Assembly: GCA_030614645.1 (NCBI GenBank)
Contig: JAUWTR010000028.1
Span: 1-9,782 of the forward strand
Source: Candidatus Aminicenantota bacterium
GTDB lineage: Bacteria; Acidobacteriota; Aminicenantia; Aminicenantales; Aminicenantaceae
DNA length: 9,782 bases
Direction: 5' to 3'
Below, in pieces: positions 6,194 through 9,782 of the stretch (position 1 is its first letter; the number at the start of each line of letters is the position of its first letter). The notes under the pieces are model-generated. The model worked only from the letters and a program-made list of their open reading frames with translations, searched no databases and had not been told where the DNA came from. The position numbers were made by a program, and so were the translations under genes.

Positions 6194-7516
6194 TTACCAT
6201 CTTTTTGCCTGTTTCGGCTCCAATTTTTTTACATCCAATCCTCTTTCAATAGCACCTATTAGATAAAGACAGATTTCTCTAACAGAAGAGGGGTGATGCA
6301 GGACTTCTGATAAGGATTGGGCTCCAACTCCCCATACTCCGCCTCCCTTTATTATGACGACTTTATAATCGTGAAGAAGCTTGATCAAGGTGTTACTGTC
6401 AACATCCGGCTGAACGACCGGGATGACAAGGTAAAGAAAACTGCCTTCTGCATCGATGGGACCAACACGTTTTATTGTATGGTCTTCGCCGGGAAAAGTG
6501 AAATGGGAGATAGCTTCAGCTTCAGGTACATAACAGTGGATCACTGTCTGGAAATTGCTATTATGATAAATTTCCTTGTGTATCCTGAGCTCAGAAGGAT
6601 CTGAATTGTTAAAAGAAATGGGGATTTCTACGATTGGTCCGCCTAATTCTCTTGGCATCGATCCATTGGGAGAATAAAACATGGATTTTACTCCACGGAT
6701 CGATATTGATCCTGTATGAAAAGGAGAAAGACGGGATTCGAAAATTCTGGCTCCGGTTTTTTTAAATTCCTTTATTATCTCATCTTCTCCATGTATATCT
6801 GAAGATCTTTGCCCGTCAGCCGGATATTTGGCAACAGGATAAAAAAAACACAAATCCGGATCTGATCTAATTTTTTTCCTGAGACCTTCAACATCTATTC
6901 CCAGTTTTTGGGCAAGGGAAACGATATAACCTGAATGATTGGCTATACAGGCAAAAAGAAGGGCTTCGTTCAAATTCTTTCCTTTTGTGAAAGTACCGTG
7001 TCCCTGAATGACTGTAGCAGGGAAAGAACTTAACCGTTCCGGAATTATTTTTGCCATTTCAGGTGAACCACTTGGAACCGCGACCCAATCCACAGGAACT
7101 TTCCCTTTTAAATGATAAAATCCAAGAGGGTCGATAGGGAAAAAGGGATCCGGATCTTTGGGTTTGTCTTTATCATCGAAGGTGACAATGGTCAAGTCCT
7201 TGGTATGGGCATGGATGGATGCGCAAACTCCTTTGAGTGCAAGTATCCCGGCATGTATGTCTGCTTCTGAAGAGGCCTTATAGTATCCAAAATCTGTTTG
7301 AGAAGTTGAAAGCTGGCATATCTGATTCAGATCAAGGTCTCCTTTTTGAGACCCGGTTGAGGTGATGACAATATATTCACTTCCCTCCCTATCTTTCCAT
7401 TTTACAGCAATATTACCACTATGGCTGTCTTCCATATCATTCAGCAGGAGGACACGGCCTATGGCTTTGAACAAAGGGAAAAGTTCTTTTTTTGCTTTCC
7501 ACTTTTCAGTACTCAT
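6194..7516 (-). CDS. Tandem class II aldolase, probable L-rhamnulose-1-phosphate aldolase with a degenerate second domain
   Basis: The 440-residue protein contains two class II aldolase/adducin folds, about residues 8-215 and 250-430, whereas usual RhaD or FucA enzymes are 215-275 residues with one. Domain 1 is complete: SHSGN (31-35) and TSTGS (52-56) match phosphate- and substrate-binding loops, SSE (82-84) carries the catalytic glutamate, HAH (102-104) supplies two zinc ligands, and QGHGT (171-175) the third. Domain 2 keeps the fold pattern but reads IHCYV (326-330) where the second histidine should be and KGGGVWGVG (390-398) where the third should be, so it probably cannot bind zinc. AAGG lies 7 nt before the ATG at 7516. 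The gene is 13 bp downstream of the oxidoreductase in one unit. By context it splits rhamnulose-1-phosphate into dihydroxyacetone phosphate and L-lactaldehyde. Fuculose- or ribulose-type substrates cannot be excluded from sequence alone. Confidence 0.85.
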   Translation of the reverse strand: MSTEKWKAKKELFPLFKAIGRVLLLNDMEDSHSGNIAVKWKDREGSEYIVITSTGSQKGDLDLNQICQLSTSQTDFGYYKASSEADIHAGILALKGVCASIHAHTKDLTIVTFDDKDKPKDPDPFFPIDPLGFYHLKGKVPVDWVAVPSGSPEMAKIIPERLSSFPATVIQGHGTFTKGKNLNEALLFACIANHSGYIVSLAQKLGIDVEGLRKKIRSDPDLCFFYPVAKYPADGQRSSDIHGEDEIIKEFKKTGARIFESRLSPFHTGSISIRGVKSMFYSPNGSMPRELGGPIVEIPISFNNSDPSELRIHKEIYHNSNFQTVIHCYVPEAEAISHFTFPGEDHTIKRVGPIDAEGSFLYLVIPVVQPDVDSNTLIKLLHDYKVVIIKGGGVWGVGAQSLSEVLHHPSSVREICLYLIGAIERGLDVKKLEPKQAKRW

Positions 7517-7529
7517 TCTAAAACCTTAA

Positions 7530-9344
7530 CTATTTAATTAAATTGTCCTGGGGAATTCCCTGCCGGCTCCATCCCCTGACTTCATAATACTCTTTTTTCA
7601 TCTTGTTTATTGTTTCGGCGGGAATATTTCTTTTTTCCCCTCCCACTAGAATGCTTGTCTTGCTGAATCGTTCCGGCAGCATATCATCTTCACAGGTTAT
7701 GCCGGCCTTTATATTAAAATTTCTTTCCAATGCCGCTACTCTGTTTGCGATCTCTTCTAATCTTGCTGTGGAAAAATCTATGCCCGTAATACCTGTTACC
7801 ATGCGTGACCAGGGTTCTGTCGAGAAGGCAAAACCAGTGAAACGGCATATTCCAAGACTGTCCTGGATTATCCCCAGATCCTGCATGTTTCTGATAGCGA
7901 TGGGTGACTGCAGAAGGCTGAATCGGGGGATCTCCTTGGTTCCCCCAAAAAAGGCTAAGGAGGCAGCATACCCGCCGCGTAGATGGCAGGCTCCGGTTGG
8001 AGAAGTGACATATCCCAGGGCTTGTGTATAGGAAGCCCTCGGATCATATGCCGGAATTTCCAGACTGTTGATACTCATGGAATATTCCGGTTTCTGATAA
8101 TATTCCGCCAGGCGTTGTGACCCTTCAGCCATCCTGTCACCGATTCCTTTGCGATAAGCAACAAGTTTCACAAGCTCTTCAAGGATCTTTTTATTTCCGA
8201 AACGAAGATCGAGACCACCGGTTTCAGCAGGGCTCAAAACTCCATTCTCAAAAAGCTCCATGGCGCAGGCCACCGTGCCTCCAAAGCTAATGGTATCCAA
8301 TCCGAGTTCATTGCAGAGATAGTTTGCCCGGGTGATCTCTTCAAGAGCATATATCCCGCATTGAGGGCCCATCATTACAACGGTTTCATATTCAGGGCCT
8401 TCTCCTTTTTTATTTCTCACCTTAGTATGGCGCTGACACCCTATCGGGCATCCATAACATCCGCCCGGCCTCATCAAAATTTTATTGCGTATAGTCTCAC
8501 CGGAAATTTGATCCAGTTTTTTTGTTTCATGTATATTATCCTGAAAATTATTATGCGGCAACATCTCAATGATATTGATGAGTTTAACCAAACCGGCTGT
8601 TCCCATTTCCCGAAGAAGCCTTTTTGTGATAGGGGCTGCTTTCATCATATAGCGGGCCTGTTCGAGTCCTGTCTGGAATTGTTCCTTGTCTTTAATATTG
8701 GTTTTGAAGTTACCGTAGACCCGGATGGCTTTCAATTTTTTACTGCCGAACACGGCTCCCGGACCTGTTCGGCCGTAAGATCTGTTTTTATCGTTCATTA
8801 TAGCAGAAAACCGCACCAGATTTTCACCGGCCGGGCCAATACAAAGAATCCTGGGGGTTTTTAAATCTTCATAATTTTTAGTCAATTGATCTGTCGTCTG
8901 ATGAACATCAAGCCCCCATAGATGTTCAGCCGAAACGATCTCTACCTTATCAGAAACAATATTCACCATAACAGGCTTTGATGCCTTTCCTTTTATAATA
9001 AGAGCATCATATCCTGTGGACTTGAATGCATGGGCCCAGGATCCTCCACAGTTAGAGCTCCCGATGATATTGGTAAGAGGGGATTTGAAGACCATATGAC
9101 CTCTACAGGCAGTTGGGGCTTTAGTTCCCAAAAGGGGAGAAGCAGCCATAACAAGAACATTGTCTTTACTGAGAGGATCACAAGAAGCATTGATCTCATC
9201 AACAAACAACCGGGTAGCAAGACCCCGTCCGCCCAGGTAATTTTTGATAAGATCAGGACTTATTGATCTTGTCCTTACTCGATTCGCAGAAAGATCAATC
9301 TCGAGTATTTTTCCAAAATATCCGTCCACCATCAATTCATTCAT
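7530..9344 (-). CDS. aor: Tungsten-type aldehyde:ferredoxin oxidoreductase, candidate L-lactaldehyde oxidase
   Basis: The family oxidises aldehydes to acids and passes two electrons to ferredoxin, using a tungsten- or molybdenum-bispterin and one [4Fe-4S] cluster. The 604-residue length equals that of the Pyrococcus furiosus AOR type. The cluster motif is CYGCPIGC (Cys296, Cys299, Cys303), with the fourth ligand Cys500 in DSLGIC (495-500). The paired pterin-binding motif is NELGLD (345-350), with N in place of the usual first D. GACHLRGG (451-458) contains the expected active-site histidine, His454. The N-terminal domain shows GGRGLATRLFVDE (38-50) and the family's GRTGPGAVFGSKKLKAI block (191-207). 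The ribosome site before the ATG at 9344 is weak, and Met5 is an alternative start. The gene leads the minus-strand unit and is followed after 13 bp by the aldolase, which suggests that its substrate is the lactaldehyde made by the aldolase. No cofactor-synthesis or MoaD-like gene is in the window. Family assignment is sure; substrate is inferred. Confidence 0.95.
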   Translation of the reverse strand: MNELMVDGYFGKILEIDLSANRVRTRSISPDLIKNYLGGRGLATRLFVDEINASCDPLSKDNVLVMAASPLLGTKAPTACRGHMVFKSPLTNIIGSSNCGGSWAHAFKSTGYDALIIKGKASKPVMVNIVSDKVEIVSAEHLWGLDVHQTTDQLTKNYEDLKTPRILCIGPAGENLVRFSAIMNDKNRSYGRTGPGAVFGSKKLKAIRVYGNFKTNIKDKEQFQTGLEQARYMMKAAPITKRLLREMGTAGLVKLINIIEMLPHNNFQDNIHETKKLDQISGETIRNKILMRPGGCYGCPIGCQRHTKVRNKKGEGPEYETVVMMGPQCGIYALEEITRANYLCNELGLDTISFGGTVACAMELFENGVLSPAETGGLDLRFGNKKILEELVKLVAYRKGIGDRMAEGSQRLAEYYQKPEYSMSINSLEIPAYDPRASYTQALGYVTSPTGACHLRGGYAASLAFFGGTKEIPRFSLLQSPIAIRNMQDLGIIQDSLGICRFTGFAFSTEPWSRMVTGITGIDFSTARLEEIANRVAALERNFNIKAGITCEDDMLPERFSKTSILVGGEKRNIPAETINKMKKEYYEVRGWSRQGIPQDNLIK

Positions 9345-9370
9345 AGCTTTTAATCGTTATTAAGGTACAA

Positions 9371-9399
9371 AGAATACTAAATAAATGTTTTTAAAACAA
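9371..9399 (-). promoter_or_regulatory. Weak promoter candidate for the oxidoreductase-aldolase unit
   Basis: On the minus strand, TTGTTT (9399-9394) is separated by 17 nt from TATTCT (9376-9371). Spacing is ideal, but the hexamers match consensus at only three and four positions. The predicted start near 9364 would leave a leader of about 20 nt before the ATG at 9344. The region is AT-rich, so this is tentative; a weak core promoter would be compatible with activator control. Confidence 0.3.
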
Positions 9400-9457
9400 T
9401 ACCTGAAATCCGTGACACCATGACTCCGTAAAAAACTATAAGCCGTAATCCGGTGAA

Positions 9458-9467
9458 GGAAATTTCC
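9458..9467. repeat. 10-bp perfect palindrome between the divergent promoters
   Basis: GGAAATTTCC is self-complementary and sits in the 305-bp spacer between the oxidoreductase and the uroporphyrinogen-decarboxylase-like gene, 20 bp upstream of the plus-strand -35. It could be an operator half or whole site. I saw no second copy in the window, and a 10-bp palindrome can arise by chance. Confidence 0.3.
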
Positions 9468-9487
9468 CTTTTCCTGTTTGTTTTTCA

Positions 9488-9516
9488 TTGACTAGACATG
9501 TTTTTCTGTTTATCAT
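9488..9516 (+). promoter_or_regulatory. Sigma70-type promoter for the uroporphyrinogen-decarboxylase-like gene
   Basis: TTGACT at 9488-9493 (five of six) is followed after 17 nt by TATCAT at 9511-9516 (five of six). The expected start is near 9523, inside the second copy of the 21-bp repeat, and the -10 overlaps the repeat's first three bases. The transcript would carry a leader of about 127 nt before the ATG at 9650. Confidence 0.55.
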
Positions 9517-9534
9517 TTTTAATGAGGCAGCTCA
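9514..9534 (+). repeat. 21-bp direct repeat, copy 2 (upstream of the uroporphyrinogen-decarboxylase-like gene)
   Basis: This is the partner of 1219-1239, identical except for C instead of T at its eighteenth base. It overlaps the -10 and predicted start of the 9488-9516 promoter, so a protein bound here would block that promoter. It ends 115 nt before the ATG at 9650, the same distance as copy 1 from the permease ATG. The ATG inside it (9522) opens a six-codon frame ending at 9542 with no ribosome site of its own. Confidence 0.6.
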
Positions 9535-9546
9535 AAGGGTGATAAT

Positions 9547-9576
9547 TTGATGAGATTGAGGATAAATCATCATCAA
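9547..9576 (+). repeat. Short inverted repeat in the leader of the uroporphyrinogen-decarboxylase-like gene
   Basis: TTGATGA (9547-9553) and TCATCAA (9570-9576) are perfect complements separated by 16 nt. They could pair in RNA as a weak hairpin or serve as spaced operator halves just downstream of the 21-bp repeat. No T-run follows, so it is not an intrinsic terminator. Seven-base arms are weak evidence. The rest of the 9345-9649 spacer shows nothing else I can name. Confidence 0.3.
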
Positions 9577-9649
9577 CAGAAAAACCAAATTCTTATAGTG
9601 AAATATGGAAACTGCCCTAAAGAGTTTTGAAGTATAGAAAGGATTAACA

Positions 9650-9782
9650 ATGAAGAGCTTAAGGGGAGATCTATTGAGTTTGTATCGATGTCAGGGTTTT
9701 GAAAAAGCCCCGGTGGGGGTGGTTTTGTGTCCCAGTCAGCAGGAGGCTTTTCGGCGTCAATACCCCAATTATCCAAAAGAAA
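9650..9782 (+). CDS. Uroporphyrinogen-decarboxylase-like protein (URO-D superfamily), 5' end only
   Basis: An ATG at 9650 opens a frame that stays open to the right edge (44 codons). AGAAAGGA lies about 7 nt upstream, a good ribosome site. The visible protein, MKSLRGDLLSLYRCQGFEKA then PVGVVLCPSQQEAFRRQYP, has the layout of URO-D superfamily N-termini: a short helix, a statement of the (D/E)xxPV type, then a strand and a helix rich in charged residues. Many members in anaerobes are not haem enzymes but corrinoid-linked methyltransferases or uncharacterised proteins beside sugar catabolism genes, and the CP...EEF/RR-type start resembles those. The catalytic region is outside the window. It shares the 21-bp upstream element with the permease, which hints at common control. 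The family call rests on 44 residues and is moderate. Confidence 0.6.
   Translation, partial: MKSLRGDLLSLYRCQGFEKAPVGVVLCPSQQEAFRRQYPNYPKE

Noticed and set aside
7603..8031. Plus-strand open frame of 142 codons
   Set aside because: It is antisense to the oxidoreductase C-terminal domain, whose own frame contains the expected motifs.
8361..8864. Plus-strand open frame of 167 codons
   Set aside because: It is antisense to the oxidoreductase, including its cysteine motif; it is a shadow frame.
9573..9776. Minus-strand open frame of 67 codons at the right edge
   Set aside because: The plus strand here has a good ribosome site and a URO-D-like start, and the minus frame shows no family features.
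1..9782. CRISPR arrays, tRNA or rRNA genes, insertion sequences, transposase or phage genes
   Set aside because: I saw no regularly spaced repeats, tRNA-like cloverleaf, rRNA signature or transposase motif on either strand.

Overview
The window looks like bacterial chromosome from an anaerobe of moderate GC content (roughly 40-45% by eye). It holds an L-rhamnose utilisation locus. Good sigma70-type -35/-10 pairs and Shine-Dalgarno sites are visible, which argues against Bacteroidetes. A tungsten-type aldehyde:ferredoxin oxidoreductase points to anaerobic, ferredoxin-linked metabolism. I cannot name the phylum; an uncultured fermentative lineage of the Aminicenantes type would fit, but that is only an impression.

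Layout from left to right. Positions 1-1105 (minus) hold the 5' part of a large exported protein that runs off the left edge, probably a transglutaminase-like protein. Positions 1106-1354 are a divergent control region with a near-consensus promoter for each direction and one copy of a 21-bp repeat. Positions 1355-2991 (plus) hold a 12-helix permease resembling the NCS1 purine/cytosine permease family, translationally coupled to a two-helix small membrane protein. Positions 2992-3416 contain the collapsed remains of a GH78 alpha-L-rhamnosidase gene on the minus strand: the N-terminal and C-terminal signatures survive but the catalytic middle is gone. Positions 3417-6189 (plus) hold rhamnulokinase and L-rhamnose isomerase, overlapping by 14 bp. 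Positions 6194-9344 (minus, convergent) hold a tandem class II aldolase and, upstream of it in the same unit, the aldehyde:ferredoxin oxidoreductase. Positions 9345-9649 are a second divergent control region with the second copy of the 21-bp repeat. From 9650 (plus) a uroporphyrinogen-decarboxylase-like gene begins and runs off the right edge.

How the genes work together (inference from family knowledge): L-rhamnose enters, possibly through the NCS1-like permease. It is isomerised to L-rhamnulose, phosphorylated to L-rhamnulose-1-phosphate, and cleaved by the class II aldolase to dihydroxyacetone phosphate and L-lactaldehyde. No lactaldehyde reductase (FucO type) or NAD-dependent lactaldehyde dehydrogenase (AldA, or the dehydrogenase domain of RhaE) lies in the window. 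The oxidoreductase sits 13 bp upstream of the aldolase and is the obvious candidate to oxidise lactaldehyde to lactate while reducing ferredoxin. That pairing is the most interesting hypothesis here. The other notable points are the aldolase's metal-site-dead second domain, the rhamnosidase relic, the small partner of the permease, and the repeat lying exactly 115 nt upstream of two different start codons. No transcription regulator gene for the pathway is visible.
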